From Chloroflexota bacterium (GTDB lineage: Bacteria; Chloroflexota; UBA11872; VXOZ01): a stretch of DNA of 64,000 bases. A program made the translations under genes and the position numbers. This document shows, piece by piece, positions 7,723-15,838 of the stretch. The DNA lies in assembly GCA_028874195.1 (NCBI GenBank), contig JAPPLM010000044.1:1-64000 (forward strand). Reading direction: 5' to 3'. The notes under the pieces are model-generated. The model ran no database searches. It was not told where the DNA came from and worked only from the letters and a program-made list of their open reading frames with translations. Numbering within the stretch: position 1 is the stretch's first letter; every line of letters starts with the position of its first letter.

Positions 7723-10114
7723 GAATATCGAATGTAGAAGAACTCAAGGCAATGTTGGTCGAGAGTTGGCGCAATCGCAGCCGCACCAGCCGCAATTCCT
7801 CGTAGGCGTAATCGTCACCCAGGCGCTCTTTGACGGGCTTTAGCAGACCGTCGTCACTCTCAGCGCTGAAGGCGTCCACGATCTGCGCGTACCGGTCCGT
7901 CGGCGGGAGCAGGTGTGTCAGGTCGAGAGCCTCATCCGTCTCTATGATGCGCTCCAGGTGCGCAATCACGGTGCCGGCCGAAAGGCCGCGCTTTGCGGCC
8001 ATCTCCGTCACACTCAGGCCGTGCCGCGCCAGTTCCAGGGTACGCGTCTCGGTTTCGCTGAGCGACAGACGGTAGCCGGGAGCGATCTTTGCTTGGCGCA
8101 GCCGCGATGCGACTGCGCCTGGTCGGCGGCCCAATGCCAACGCGATCTCCGATAGCGAGCGCCCGGCCTGGAACAGACTGGCAAGCCGCTCGTCCTCGTC
8201 CGGTTCCCATTGCGCGTAGGCGCGCGGATGCGTATTGCGGATCTGTGCAAAGGACGAACCGTTGGTCGCATGTCGACTCGTTGTCGCTGGGTTGGGAGAG
8301 CCGCCGCCGTGCTCTGCCACATTTTTGCGAATCACGGCGAGGAAGCGATCGCCGAACTGGCTCAGCTTAGTATTGCCCACGCCCTTGATTTGGAGCAGCG
8401 ATTCGTGATCGGTTGGCAGGTGAATAGTCATCTGCCGCAGCGACTCGTCGGAGAAAACGACGTACGCCGGCGCATTCAACGCCGTAGCGATTTCTTGACG
8501 CAGAGAGCGCAGTTTTTCAAAGAGAACGGCGTCGAGTTCCCCGGCTGCGTCTGCATGCGGCGGCGCTTGTCGGCGGAGCGCCAGGGATTCACGATTTGTG
8601 AGGAAGGCTCTGCCTTTGGTGGTGACGTACAGCGTCGGATATTCGCCGCTCGTTCTGCGCGCCAGTAGCTCCTTGTCGCTAAGCTGGTCCATAATGTCCT
8701 GCAACTCGTCCTTCGCTAGATCGCGTGCGATGCCGTGGACTGGCAGCGTGTCGTGGTGGAATTGCCGCACGCGCCGCGCTTGGCTGCCGCGCAGCACGTC
8801 GACGACGTGGTTGACCCCAAATCGTTCCCCTGTCCGTATCACGGCCGACAGGACCTTCTGCGCGATTTCGGTGCCGTCATAAGTATGGGCGGCGTCCTGT
8901 TCGTCCGGTTGCGCCGACGCGGTCAGGCAAACGTCGCAAGCGCCGCAGTTCTCTTCCTGCCACTTCTCGCCAAAGTAGCTGAGCAGAAACTCTCGGCGGC
9001 AGGTTCTTGCTTCACCGTAAGCGACCATCTGCGCAAGCTTTTCTTCGGCGTGGGTGCGCTCCGCGTCGTCCTCGATCTGGTTGATGAAATATTCTTGGTT
9101 TATCTTGTCGCCGTAGGAGTAGAAAAGCACGCACTCGCTGGGGTTGTTGTCACGTCCGGCGCGGCCGGTTTCCTGGTAGTAGCCCTCGATGGTCTTGGGC
9201 AGATCGTAGTGCACGACCAAGCGGACGTTTGGCTTGTCCACGCCCATGCCGAATGCGATCGTTGCCACAATGATCGGCACGTCGTTCCGCAGGAATCGTT
9301 CCTGGGTCTCTCGCCGCTCCTCGTCTTCCAGTCCCGCGTGGTACGGCAGGACCTTGAAGCCGCGTTCACAGAGATCGGCGGCAAGGCTTTCGGTATTCTT
9401 GCGCGAAAAGCGATAGATGATGGCGGAACCGCCGTGAAGTTCGCGCAGCAGTGCAACCAGGGTTTCGAAGCTCCGCCGCTTGGGCCTGACGCGATACGTC
9501 AGGTTGGGGCGATTGAAGCTGGCAATGAACCGGGCGGCGTGGGTCATGCCCAGTTGATCGAGGATGTCTTGCCGCACGCGCTCCGTCGCGGTGGCCGTGA
9601 GCGCAATCACCGGCACTGTTGGGAAGTTGTCGCGCAGTACCCGCAGTTCTCGATAGTCGGGGCGGAAGTTGTGTCCCCACTCGGAGATGCAGTGGGCCTC
9701 GTCGATGGCGATGAGGCTGAGTTTCAGGGCATGCAGGAAGTCGCGGAATTGCGGCGTCGCCACGCGCTCCGGCGCGACGTACAAGATGTCAAGACGGCCT
9801 TTGTAGGCAGCCTTCTGTACACGTTGATTGTGCGCCGTGCCCATGGCGCTGTTGATGCAATCGGCGGCGATGCCCCGCGCTTTCAAGCCGTCCACTTGGT
9901 CTTTCATCAGCGCGATCAACGGTGAAATGACGAGCGTCACGCCGTCCAGGCAGAGAGCGGGCAGTTGGTAGCAGAGCGACTTGCCGCTGCCGGTGGGCAT
10001 AAGTACCAGGGAGTCTTTGCCATCGAGAACACTTCTTATGACTTCTTCCTGCAAGGGTAAGAAGCTATCGTGCCCAAACGTTGACTTCAGGATGTCGGTA
10101 AGATCGCGTGCCAC
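7697..10114 (-). CDS. recQ: RecQ-family ATP-dependent DNA helicase with C-terminal HTH extension
   Basis: 805 residues, longer than the usual 600 or so. Walker A PTGSGKS lies at 40-46, DEAH at 138-141, and the RecQ aromatic-loop region AHCISEWGHNFRPDYREL follows. Later come the helicase C motif (HYDLPKTIEGYYQETGRAGRD), a zinc-binding cysteine cluster (CRREFL...NCGACDVC), a winged helix, and an HRDC domain at roughly 520-595 (LLQIKGVGNTKL). After that come a SANT-like segment (YAQWEPDEDERLASLF) and an HTH-like region (LSVTEMAAKRGLSAGTVIAHLE). It unwinds DNA 3' to 5' in recombination and repair. The start codon is GTG. It overlaps the downstream Nudix gene. Confidence 0.93.
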   Translation of the reverse strand: MARDLTDILKSTFGHDSFLPLQEEVIRSVLDGKDSLVLMPTGSGKSLCYQLPALCLDGVTLVISPLIALMKDQVDGLKARGIAADCINSAMGTAHNQRVQKAAYKGRLDILYVAPERVATPQFRDFLHALKLSLIAIDEAHCISEWGHNFRPDYRELRVLRDNFPTVPVIALTATATERVRQDILDQLGMTHAARFIASFNRPNLTYRVRPKRRSFETLVALLRELHGGSAIIYRFSRKNTESLAADLCERGFKVLPYHAGLEDEERRETQERFLRNDVPIIVATIAFGMGVDKPNVRLVVHYDLPKTIEGYYQETGRAGRDNNPSECVLFYSYGDKINQEYFINQIEDDAERTHAEEKLAQMVAYGEARTCRREFLLSYFGEKWQEENCGACDVCLTASAQPDEQDAAHTYDGTEIAQKVLSAVIRTGERFGVNHVVDVLRGSQARRVRQFHHDTLPVHGIARDLAKDELQDIMDQLSDKELLARRTSGEYPTLYVTTKGRAFLTNRESLALRRQAPPHADAAGELDAVLFEKLRSLRQEIATALNAPAYVVFSDESLRQMTIHLPTDHESLLQIKGVGNTKLSQFGDRFLAVIRKNVAEHGGGSPNPATTSRHATNGSSFAQIRNTHPRAYAQWEPDEDERLASLFQAGRSLSEIALALGRRPGAVASRLRQAKIAPGYRLSLSETETRTLELARHGLSVTEMAAKRGLSAGTVIAHLERIIETDEALDLTHLLPPTDRYAQIVDAFSAESDDGLLKPVKERLGDDYAYEELRLVRLRLRQLSTNIALSSSTFDILARDKDRE

Positions 10115-10234
10115 TCTAGGCTGCCTTTGCGCTACTGGTATTGAGGTGCCTTCTTCTCTTCCCTAAAAACGTCCCGCTGCGCTTACCGGTACCAAACACC
10201 TACCCGAGACCGTGTCTACTTTTGGCGCTAAGAG

Positions 10235-10258
10235 GCGGGGGACAAGCCCCCGCGCTAC
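10235..10258. repeat. GC-rich hairpin repeat, copy 2
   Basis: Same 24-base unit as at 1708-1731, identical over the self-complementary GCGGGGG/CCCCCGC arms and the trailing gctac. It lies 10 bases before the MITE-like element. Confidence 0.75.
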
Positions 10259-10267
10259 GGCATGTTA

Positions 10268-10423
10268 GAACTCGTCTCATAAATACATTGTCCGTGCAGA
10301 TCCGCCCTTCGACAGGCTCAGGGCGAACGAAAAAAGCGAACAATCCGTTCGTGCTGAGTGGGCTTCGCAAAGCCCTTGTCGAAGCACGCATCGGCATGTC
10401 TAGCCGATTTATGAGGCAGCTTC
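10268..10423. mobile_element. MITE-like element, copy A (TA-flanked)
   Basis: 156 bases bounded by inverted repeats GAACTCGTCTCATAAAT (10268-10284) and ATTTATGAGGCAGCTTC (10407-10423), each flanked outside by TA, the target duplication typical of Tc1/mariner-IS630 elements. The interior has an imperfect inverted core: CTTCGACAGGCTCAGGGCG (from 10307) facing a segment ending CCCTTGTCGAAGC. It has no transposase, so it is non-autonomous. Related copies lie at 47132-47308 and 50403-50555. Confidence 0.75.
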
Positions 10424-10474
10424 TAGTGAAATTCAATCTTGCATCGTCAGTGCGCTTTACCCAAGTCCGCGTGC

Positions 10475-11188
10475 TTAGTGTCGCAGGAACTCATGGTCGT
10501 GTAGCTCATGCAGCGAGCGAATGCGTGAGGGGTCTGTGTTGCTGCGTTCCGCGTGGCGATCGATCAGGACCGCGTGCATGCCGACGGCTTCGGCCGGTTC
10601 GATGTCAAGTTGGACGATGTCACCGATGAAGAGCACCTGATCGGCAGGCATGTCGGCCTGTGCGAGAGCCATTCTGAATATCTCTGGGTCCGGTTTTTCA
10701 ACGCCCACACAGCCCGAGAGCACCTGCGTAGGAAAATAGCGGCTAATGCCCAGGTATTCGACGAGCTCAGCGCCCCAGGCCTCCCAATTGGAAATCAGCG
10801 CTAGAGTATACCCTTCCCCTGCCAAGCGCTCCAAGACCGGTATGACGTCCGGATAGAGCCCATAGCCCTGGGGTTGGCTCAATCTTCCATAGATGCGCAG
10901 AACGATGTCTCCGCGCTCGGCAGAGGATATCCCTAGCTCGGCCAGCACACTATCGTAGTAGTGAGTCCAGAAGGCGTATGAGCGTTCATGGGTCAGCGTC
11001 CATCCGCTATTGCGGGGATCTTCGAACTGGGGGGCGCGGCTATCCAGGGCATGCGCAACCTCGTGATGCGGGAGAGGATGCCCAAAGTCCGCGAGCGTTT
11101 GCACGATTTGCTCGGTAACGGATGGATTGGCCGTAGTGAGCGTGCCGCCAAGATCGAAGAAGATACCTTTTGATGTGTTTTGTTTCAT
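10475..11188 (-). CDS. HAD-superfamily hydrolase
   Basis: About 237 residues from the ATG at 11188, which has GGAGA 7 bases upstream; a longer in-frame start at 11230 is less likely. Motif I is FFDLGGTLT, with D-to-G at the second Asp position (DLGGT rather than DxDGT), as in many YjjG/HAD-IA phosphatases. Motif II is LALISNWEAWG. Motif III/IV is EKPDPEIF with FIGDIVQLDIEPAEAVG. It probably dephosphorylates small phosphorylated metabolites. It is divergent from pyrE, with about 290 bases between the two starts. Confidence 0.85.
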   Translation of the reverse strand: MKQNTSKGIFFDLGGTLTTANPSVTEQIVQTLADFGHPLPHHEVAHALDSRAPQFEDPRNSGWTLTHERSYAFWTHYYDSVLAELGISSAERGDIVLRIYGRLSQPQGYGLYPDVIPVLERLAGEGYTLALISNWEAWGAELVEYLGISRYFPTQVLSGCVGVEKPDPEIFRMALAQADMPADQVLFIGDIVQLDIEPAEAVGMHAVLIDRHAERSNTDPSRIRSLHELHDHEFLRH

Positions 11189-11481
11189 GAGTCTCCACAG
11201 AGTGAGAGTAAGTCGGGCGGTTCGGCGCACTCTTGGGACTGGCTGTATTGTCCGTGGCTGCGACAGGATGTGTCAACCGATTTCCATCGTGGCTCCAGAT
11301 CCTTGCGACGATGAGGCTACTAGTGACCGTGATCGCGTATTTGAATCTTGGGCGCCCTACGTGCGCTTCCTGCGGCGATCTGACCTCCAGTCTCTTGCAA
11401 AGGACATGCTCTGGTCAGAGTCACCGCCGCTCGCTAGAATCGAGGGTGTCACACACTGAGCCAAAGAAGAGGTGGAAACCT

Positions 11482-12045
11482 GTGGATGCCGAGCGAGAGC
11501 GCCTGCGCCAGTTGCTGCAAGCGGAAGCGGTAAAGGTCGGAGACTTCATACTTAGTTCCGGCAAGCGGGCGAACTATTACATTGACTGCCGCCTTGTGAC
11601 ATTGTCCGCGGAGGGCGCGCACCTGACGGGCCAAGTGATGTTGCGGGCGTTGGGCGATCCCTTGCCGGATGCCGTTGCCGGCATGTCGGTTGCTGCGGAC
11701 CCGGTGGTGACCGCCGTCGCCATCGCCAGTTTCACGGCAGATACGCCGCTTGCCGCCCTGATCGTGCGCAGCCAGGCGAAAGAGCACGGCACGGGCAAAC
11801 AGGTGGAAGGCCCTCTGCGGCCGGGCATGCGGGTGGTGATCTTGGAAGATACGGTCACGACCGGCGGCTCAGTGTTGCGCGCCGCGGAGGCGGTCAAGGA
11901 AGCGGGGGGTGTGGTGACCGGCATTTGGACGCTTGTCGATCGTTTGCAGGGGGGCGCTGCCGCTATTGCAGCGGCCGGCTACGCATATGGGCATGTATTT
12001 ACGATCGAGGACTTGGGAGTTGAGCCAACGCTGCACGAAAGCTAG
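11482..12045 (+). CDS. pyrE: Orotate phosphoribosyltransferase
   Basis: 187 residues from GTG 11482, with a GAGGTGG ribosome site just upstream; an open in-frame extension reaches 11233 but is not protein-like. Key elements: FILSSGKRANYYIDCR (orotate/ribose site), AADPVVTAVAIAS, the KEHGTG loop, and the PRPP-binding motif VVILEDTVTTGGSVLRA. It converts orotate and PRPP to OMP in pyrimidine synthesis. No other pyr gene is adjacent. Confidence 0.93.
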   Translation: MDAERERLRQLLQAEAVKVGDFILSSGKRANYYIDCRLVTLSAEGAHLTGQVMLRALGDPLPDAVAGMSVAADPVVTAVAIASFTADTPLAALIVRSQAKEHGTGKQVEGPLRPGMRVVILEDTVTTGGSVLRAAEAVKEAGGVVTGIWTLVDRLQGGAAAIAAAGYAYGHVFTIEDLGVEPTLHES

Positions 12046-12128
12046 TGTTGGAGTGCGACCATACGAGTCCTGACTAGCTCCGGTCTTAGGTTTCTGTGCA
12101 GGCTCCCTGCGTCACACGAAAGGCGTTT

Positions 12129-12186
12129 CCGTTCGTGCTGAGTGGGCTTCGTGAAGCCCAGGCTTCGCGAAGCCCTTGTCGAAGCA
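12129..12186. repeat. Degenerate MITE core
   Basis: CCGTTCGTGCTGAGTGGGC at its left end and CCCTTGTCGAAGCA at its right end match the internal core of the elements at 10268-10423, 47132-47308 and 50403-50555. It carries an extra internal duplication (cttcgtgaagcccagg then cttcgcgaagccc). The TA-flanked terminal repeats are missing. Confidence 0.6.
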
Positions 12187-12283
12187 TGAACGGAGAGAAT
12201 AGGGTGCGGAGTTGCTACCCGCTACCTCCGCCGTTCACCCTTCGACGATGCTCAGGGCGAACGGCTTGGTCACGCTATTTTCA
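12186..12283 (+). repeat. 98-bp dispersed repeat, copy 1
   Basis: Begins ATGAACGGAGAGAATAGGG and ends CACGCTATTTTCA. It is identical to 36996-37093 apart from one visible substitution (GAGAAT versus GAGATT). It contains CTTCGACGATGCTCAGGGCG, one arm of the MITE core. The near-identity suggests recent spread. Confidence 0.85.
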
Positions 12284-12371
12284 GAGTAAGACAAGCCCAA
12301 GTAGATCGGAATCATTGGGCAAGAATCAAGAACCAACTTGGGAGTACATCTCCCAAGACCAAGGAATTTGT

Positions 12372-13766
12372 GTGGACCTTGAGGATACCATCGCCGCCGT
12401 GGCCACGCCGCCGGGTGAAGGCGCCATCGGAATCGTGCGGCTGAGCGGCAGTCAGGCTTTTGCTATTGGCAAACGCTGCTTTCGACGGCAGCAGCCCGGC
12501 AAGTGGCAGAGCCACCGGTCGTACGTCGGTCTCGTGTTCGATCCGGCCAACAACGAGCGTGTGGACCAAGTGTTGTGCACTTATATGCGGCGGCCCCACT
12601 CGTACACGGGTGAAGACGTGGTTGAGTTTTCCTGCCACGGCAGCCCCGCCGTGCTGCGCCGGATGCTTGCCTTGCTCGTTGCGCAAGGCGCGCGCTTGGC
12701 CGGGCCCGGCGAGTTTACGCTGCGCGCCTTTCTCAATGGCAAGCTCGACCTGGCCCAGGCCGAGGCGGTCATGGACGTGGTACGGACGCGTACGGGCAAG
12801 GGACTGTCTTTTGCGCTGGACCAACTGGATGGCCGCCTGTCCCGTCACATCCAGCAGTCGCGACAGCGGGTGCTCGGACTGCTGGCGCGTCTGGAAGCCA
12901 ATATCGACTTCAGCGAGGATGACGTGCCGGCGGTCCCCGCGCATGAGGTGGAAGCGTCCCTCGCGGCTGCGCTTGCTAACGTGGATCAACTTTTGGCAAC
13001 AGCCCGGAGCGGCGCGCTTATACGTGATGGTGTGCCTGCCGTACTCGTTGGTCGCCCCAACGTTGGCAAGTCGAGCCTGCTCAATGCTTTCCTGTCAAGC
13101 GACCGGGCGATCGTCACGGATATCCCGGGAACGACGCGGGACGTGCTGGAGGAGACCGTTGACGTTGACGGCATACCCCTCGTGCTGGCGGATACGGCGG
13201 GCATAGCCGACACGCATGACGTGGTGGAGCAGATTGGCGTCGAGCGCAGCCGGGCGTCGCTGGCCGCCGCTCGCTTGATAATCCTGGTCTTGGATAGCAG
13301 TATGCCGCTGCAACCGGAAGACCACGACGTGATTGGGGAAGTGAACAGCGCCCTGGCTATAAATACAGACCAACGGGCCATCATCGCCTTGAATAAGGCG
13401 GACAAGGCACGGGTCCTTTTTCCCAACGACGTACAACACTTGCTGAATGACTCTCCGGTCGTGCAGACCTCGGCAGTCACCAGTGACGGCTTGGAGGCGT
13501 TGCGCGTGGACATCAGCGAAATCCTGTTGCAGGGCGGGTTGCCTGCCGAAAGTGCGGTCGTAACCTCGCTCCGGCATCAAGAGGTCTTGCAGGAAGCGCA
13601 AACGGCGCTCACAGAGGCGCGCCAAGCTGTGGCCGACGATCTCCCCGCGGACTTTGTTTGCATCGGTCTGCGGGCCGCGGTCAATGCGTTCGGTGAACTG
13701 ACCGGCGAGAGTGCGACGGAAGATCTCCTCGACCGCATCTTCGGCGAGTTCTGCATCGGAAAGTAA
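12372..13766 (+). CDS. mnmE: tRNA uridine-5-carboxymethylaminomethyl modification GTPase MnmE
   Basis: 464 residues from GTG 12372; translation upstream of this crosses repeats and is not conserved sequence. N-terminal folate-binding/dimerisation domain (DTIAAVATPPGEGAIGIVRLSG). G domain: G1 GRPNVGKSS, G2/G3 TDIPGTTRD and DTAG, G4 NKAD. The C-terminal motif CIGK carries the catalytic cysteine. With MnmG it modifies the wobble uridine of several tRNAs. The length matches the family (about 450). MnmG is not in the window. Confidence 0.95.
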   Translation: MDLEDTIAAVATPPGEGAIGIVRLSGSQAFAIGKRCFRRQQPGKWQSHRSYVGLVFDPANNERVDQVLCTYMRRPHSYTGEDVVEFSCHGSPAVLRRMLALLVAQGARLAGPGEFTLRAFLNGKLDLAQAEAVMDVVRTRTGKGLSFALDQLDGRLSRHIQQSRQRVLGLLARLEANIDFSEDDVPAVPAHEVEASLAAALANVDQLLATARSGALIRDGVPAVLVGRPNVGKSSLLNAFLSSDRAIVTDIPGTTRDVLEETVDVDGIPLVLADTAGIADTHDVVEQIGVERSRASLAAARLIILVLDSSMPLQPEDHDVIGEVNSALAINTDQRAIIALNKADKARVLFPNDVQHLLNDSPVVQTSAVTSDGLEALRVDISEILLQGGLPAESAVVTSLRHQEVLQEAQTALTEARQAVADDLPADFVCIGLRAAVNAFGELTGESATEDLLDRIFGEFCIGK

Positions 13767-13779
13767 ATGAAAAGCTCGC

Positions 13780-14187
13780 TCAGGGTTCCTGTCGGCGCTT
13801 TTCACGGGAAGTGTTGATGCGGTTCCGCCACTGCTGCACGACATTCCAGACCAGGAGGGCGCTCGCGCCGCCGATAACATCCACCGCCACGTCCTGCCAC
13901 GTAGCGCTCCTGCCCGGCACAAAGGACTGGTGAAATTCGTCGCTCAGCGCGTACATGACGACAATGATGAACGCCAACGGCTGAATCATCGGGTGGCGAA
14001 AGCGTGAGTAGATCGCGCGGTACCAGAGCGCCGCCAGCACGGCGTATTCCACAAAATGCGCGCCGTACTTCAACAACGAATCGAGAAGGCTATGCGTAAG
14101 CGACGGCAGCGTAGGTTGCGCGGAACCGTAGAAGATGAGGGCCATCCAGAGGAGTGGAGGCACCCAGTAGAAGAGAAAGCTGCGCAT
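13780..14187 (-). CDS. VanZ-like membrane protein
   Basis: About 135 residues from the ATG at 14187 (a TTG at 14247 would add 20 unlikely residues). It has four hydrophobic segments, beginning FLFYWVPPLLWMALIFYGSA, with the VanZ family pattern of a conserved His/Glu in HFVEYAVLAALWYRA and DEFHQSFVPGRSATWQDVAVDVIGG near the end. VanZ-like proteins are integral membrane proteins of unclear role, common in genomes without glycopeptide resistance. It is convergent with mnmE (13 bases between stops). Confidence 0.85.
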   Translation of the reverse strand: MRSFLFYWVPPLLWMALIFYGSAQPTLPSLTHSLLDSLLKYGAHFVEYAVLAALWYRAIYSRFRHPMIQPLAFIIVVMYALSDEFHQSFVPGRSATWQDVAVDVIGGASALLVWNVVQQWRNRINTSREKRRQEP

Positions 14188-14296
14188 GGGGAAGGGCTTC
14201 TCAGGTAGAACTCCAGTACAGACGCTGGGGTGCACATAATCCGGCAATTGCGGGTACCGGCAAGCGGGTCACGCTGCAAGAGCGCCGGGGATGTGC

Positions 14297-14941
14297 CTAC
14301 GTGATGGACGTTTCTTCCGGTTCCGGTAGCAGAGCGATTTGGTCCGGCTGGGCGCGGCTGCGCTTCCACTGCTGGTACTCGGCAATTTCCTCGGCAATAC
14401 TGTCGATGTCTTCGAAGCGGCGGTAGACCGAGGCGAAACGCACGTAGGCCACTTCATCGAGGACGCGCAGGCGCTGCATCACTCTATCGCCGATGACCGT
14501 GGACTCCACCTCGGGTTCGCCTAATTCGAGCAAGTCGCGTTCGATGCCGTCAACGATGTGTCCGACCTGCTCCGAACTTACCGGACGCTTCCAGCAAGCC
14601 GTGCTTATCTTGTCACGCAACTTGCCCCGGTTGAACTCCTCGCGCCGGCCGTCCCGCTTGACGACCGTGAGCGGCACCGGGTCAACCCGCTCCGTCGTCG
14701 TGAACTCTCTGCCACAGCGCAGGCACTCGCGGAATCGTCGCGATCCGGCCTTGAGCAGTTGGTACGAAGCGACGCGAGACTCAATAGACTCGCAGTGCGG
14801 GCATGCGAGCACTTCCAAGCGCTCATAGGTGGTGTAGCGGTGGCCGCAATTGCCGCATTCACGGCGGCGGCGGATGCTCATTTCTTCCGGTCGACTATCA
14901 ACTACGCGGGTGTCATGCTTGGCGCACTGTGGGCAACGCAT
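14297..14941 (-). CDS. nrdR: NrdR-like transcriptional repressor with two tandem zinc ribbons
   Basis: 214 residues from ATG 14941, which lies 6 bases after GGAGGT (14948-14953); the ATG at 14947 abuts that site and is too close. The first zinc ribbon has C3, C6, C29 and C32 (CPQC...CGNC) with the NrdR signature VVDSRP and RRRREC. A second ribbon follows with C47, C50, C73 and C76 (CPHC...CLRC) and REFTTTERV. The ATP-cone spans about 90-180 and ends DEVAYVRFASVYRRFED. Standard NrdR (about 150 residues) has one ribbon. It normally represses ribonucleotide reductase genes in response to dATP/ATP. The C-terminal 30 residues are an acidic extension. Confidence 0.92.
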   Translation of the reverse strand: MRCPQCAKHDTRVVDSRPEEMSIRRRRECGNCGHRYTTYERLEVLACPHCESIESRVASYQLLKAGSRRFRECLRCGREFTTTERVDPVPLTVVKRDGRREEFNRGKLRDKISTACWKRPVSSEQVGHIVDGIERDLLELGEPEVESTVIGDRVMQRLRVLDEVAYVRFASVYRRFEDIDSIAEEIAEYQQWKRSRAQPDQIALLPEPEETSIT

Positions 14942-15028
14942 GCGCATACCTCCGTAGGCGTCTATCGATTCGTCAGAGCGAGCGGGCGCAACTGTGACCG
15001 GCTACAACGTGCCTCGGTACTGGACACC

Positions 15029-15057
15029 ACTATAGCACAGGATGTAGTTTCCATAAA
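15029..15057 (-). promoter_or_regulatory. Putative nrdR promoter
   Basis: On the minus strand, a -10 TATAGT (plus-strand 15029-15034) preceded by TGC gives an extended -10. A -35-like TTTATG (15052-15057) lies 17 bases upstream. This places transcription about 90 bases before the nrdR start. The match is by eye and moderate. Confidence 0.4.
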
Positions 15058-15079
15058 GGTAAAGCGAATCTAGATATTG

Positions 15080-15838
15080 TTAGTGGAGCGGTGAGAGAAT
15101 GTAGTCGGGGTTTTCCGTCAATATCTCGCGCGAAACGTCGACGTTCTCTTGGGCATCGATGACGTACGTTCTACTCTCCCCAATCATGGCGCGTTGCAGG
15201 AGGCCGCGCTCAAGGAATATCTGCTCCATGTTGCCGAGGTGACGTCTGATGCCGCGGTCGAAACAATCGTAGCGGCGGGCGGTAGCGGTGTGTCTGCGGC
15301 CGTCCCTGTCTTCCACGATGGCGTCCTTGATCGTCGCAAAGCCCAAATAGGCGGGGCACGCGATCTCTTCCGCGCAATGGAAGACGGAATTGCTGCCGAG
15401 CGACGCGCCAAAGAAGACGACCTTTCCGCCAAGCTCGTACAGGCGGAAGTAGGGTGAATCCGGCCCGCAAGGCGTATCCCGATGCTCGGCGGTGAGATAA
15501 GCAGCCTGCGACCCTATGGCCGCGGCGGAAGAAACGGGGTGGCCGCTCCGAACAGCCTCTTTGCGTTGGCGCAGCGTCTCGGTGATGCGTCCTGTGGAAG
15601 ACGGCGTCTTGCCGACGGAAAACAGATGCGGCCAAGACTTGAGAATTGAGAAGGTCAAGGTAGGCACGAGTACCGTGCCGCTGTCTCCCACGGTCTCCAG
15701 GAGCGCGTCGATGACGGCATCGGCACCGCCCTCCACGTAGCCGAAGCTGCGCAACGAACTGTGGACGAGCAGCAGGTCGCCGGATACCACTCCAAGCTCG
15801 TGAAGTCCTGCGCGGATCTGATGCTTGTCAACATTCAT
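15080..15838 (-). CDS. AAC(3)-family N-acetyltransferase
   Basis: 252 residues of the antibiotic_NAT fold: DLLLVHSSLRSFGYVEGGADAVIDALLE at the start, TVLVPTLTFS, then SVGKTPSSTGRITETLR and HPVSSAAAIG, and FFGASLGSNSVFHCAEEIA. These match aminoglycoside 3-N-acetyltransferase relatives that use acetyl-CoA. Many chromosomal members act on unknown amines, so resistance should not be assumed. A strong GGAGGGAGAGG site precedes the ATG. The upstream gap is shared with the divergent FtsH-like gene. Confidence 0.85.
   Translation of the reverse strand: MNVDKHQIRAGLHELGVVSGDLLLVHSSLRSFGYVEGGADAVIDALLETVGDSGTVLVPTLTFSILKSWPHLFSVGKTPSSTGRITETLRQRKEAVRSGHPVSSAAAIGSQAAYLTAEHRDTPCGPDSPYFRLYELGGKVVFFGASLGSNSVFHCAEEIACPAYLGFATIKDAIVEDRDGRRHTATARRYDCFDRGIRRHLGNMEQIFLERGLLQRAMIGESRTYVIDAQENVDVSREILTENPDYILSPLH

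Larger units (their letters stand above)
10115..10474. other. Repeat-bearing intergenic region between recQ and HAD genes
   Basis: 360 bases upstream of recQ and downstream of the HAD gene. It contains a GC hairpin repeat (10235-10258) and a complete MITE-like element (10268-10423). I see no gene. The promoter of recQ should lie near 10120-10230, but no convincing -35/-10 pair stands out. Confidence 0.65.
12046..12371. other. Repeat-filled intergenic region between pyrE and mnmE
   Basis: 326 bases containing a degenerate MITE core (about 12129-12186) followed directly by a 98-bp repeat (12186-12283) that recurs at 36996-37093. It stays open in the mnmE frame, which creates a spurious N-terminal extension of that gene. 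No independent gene is evident. Confidence 0.7.

Noticed and set aside
11233-11481. Longer N-terminus of pyrE
   Set aside because: The extension is not protein-like and GTG 11482 with its ribosome site gives the normal length.
12129-12186. CRISPR or tandem repeat array
   Set aside because: The repeats are palindromic dispersed elements without regular spacers; no cas genes are in the window.
12096-12371. Longer N-terminus of mnmE
   Set aside because: The frame is open but crosses the MITE core and 98-bp repeat; family similarity starts at GTG 12372.
13780-14187. Glycopeptide resistance from the VanZ-like and VanW genes
   Set aside because: They are 29 kb apart, with no vanHAX or two-component genes; both families are widespread without resistance.
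15023-15045. NrdR box upstream of nrdR
   Set aside because: ACACCACTATAGCACA only partly resembles the known box and is not symmetric enough.
15080-15838. Aminoglycoside resistance gene
   Set aside because: The fold is AAC(3)-like, but chromosomal members with unknown substrates are common and there is no resistance context.
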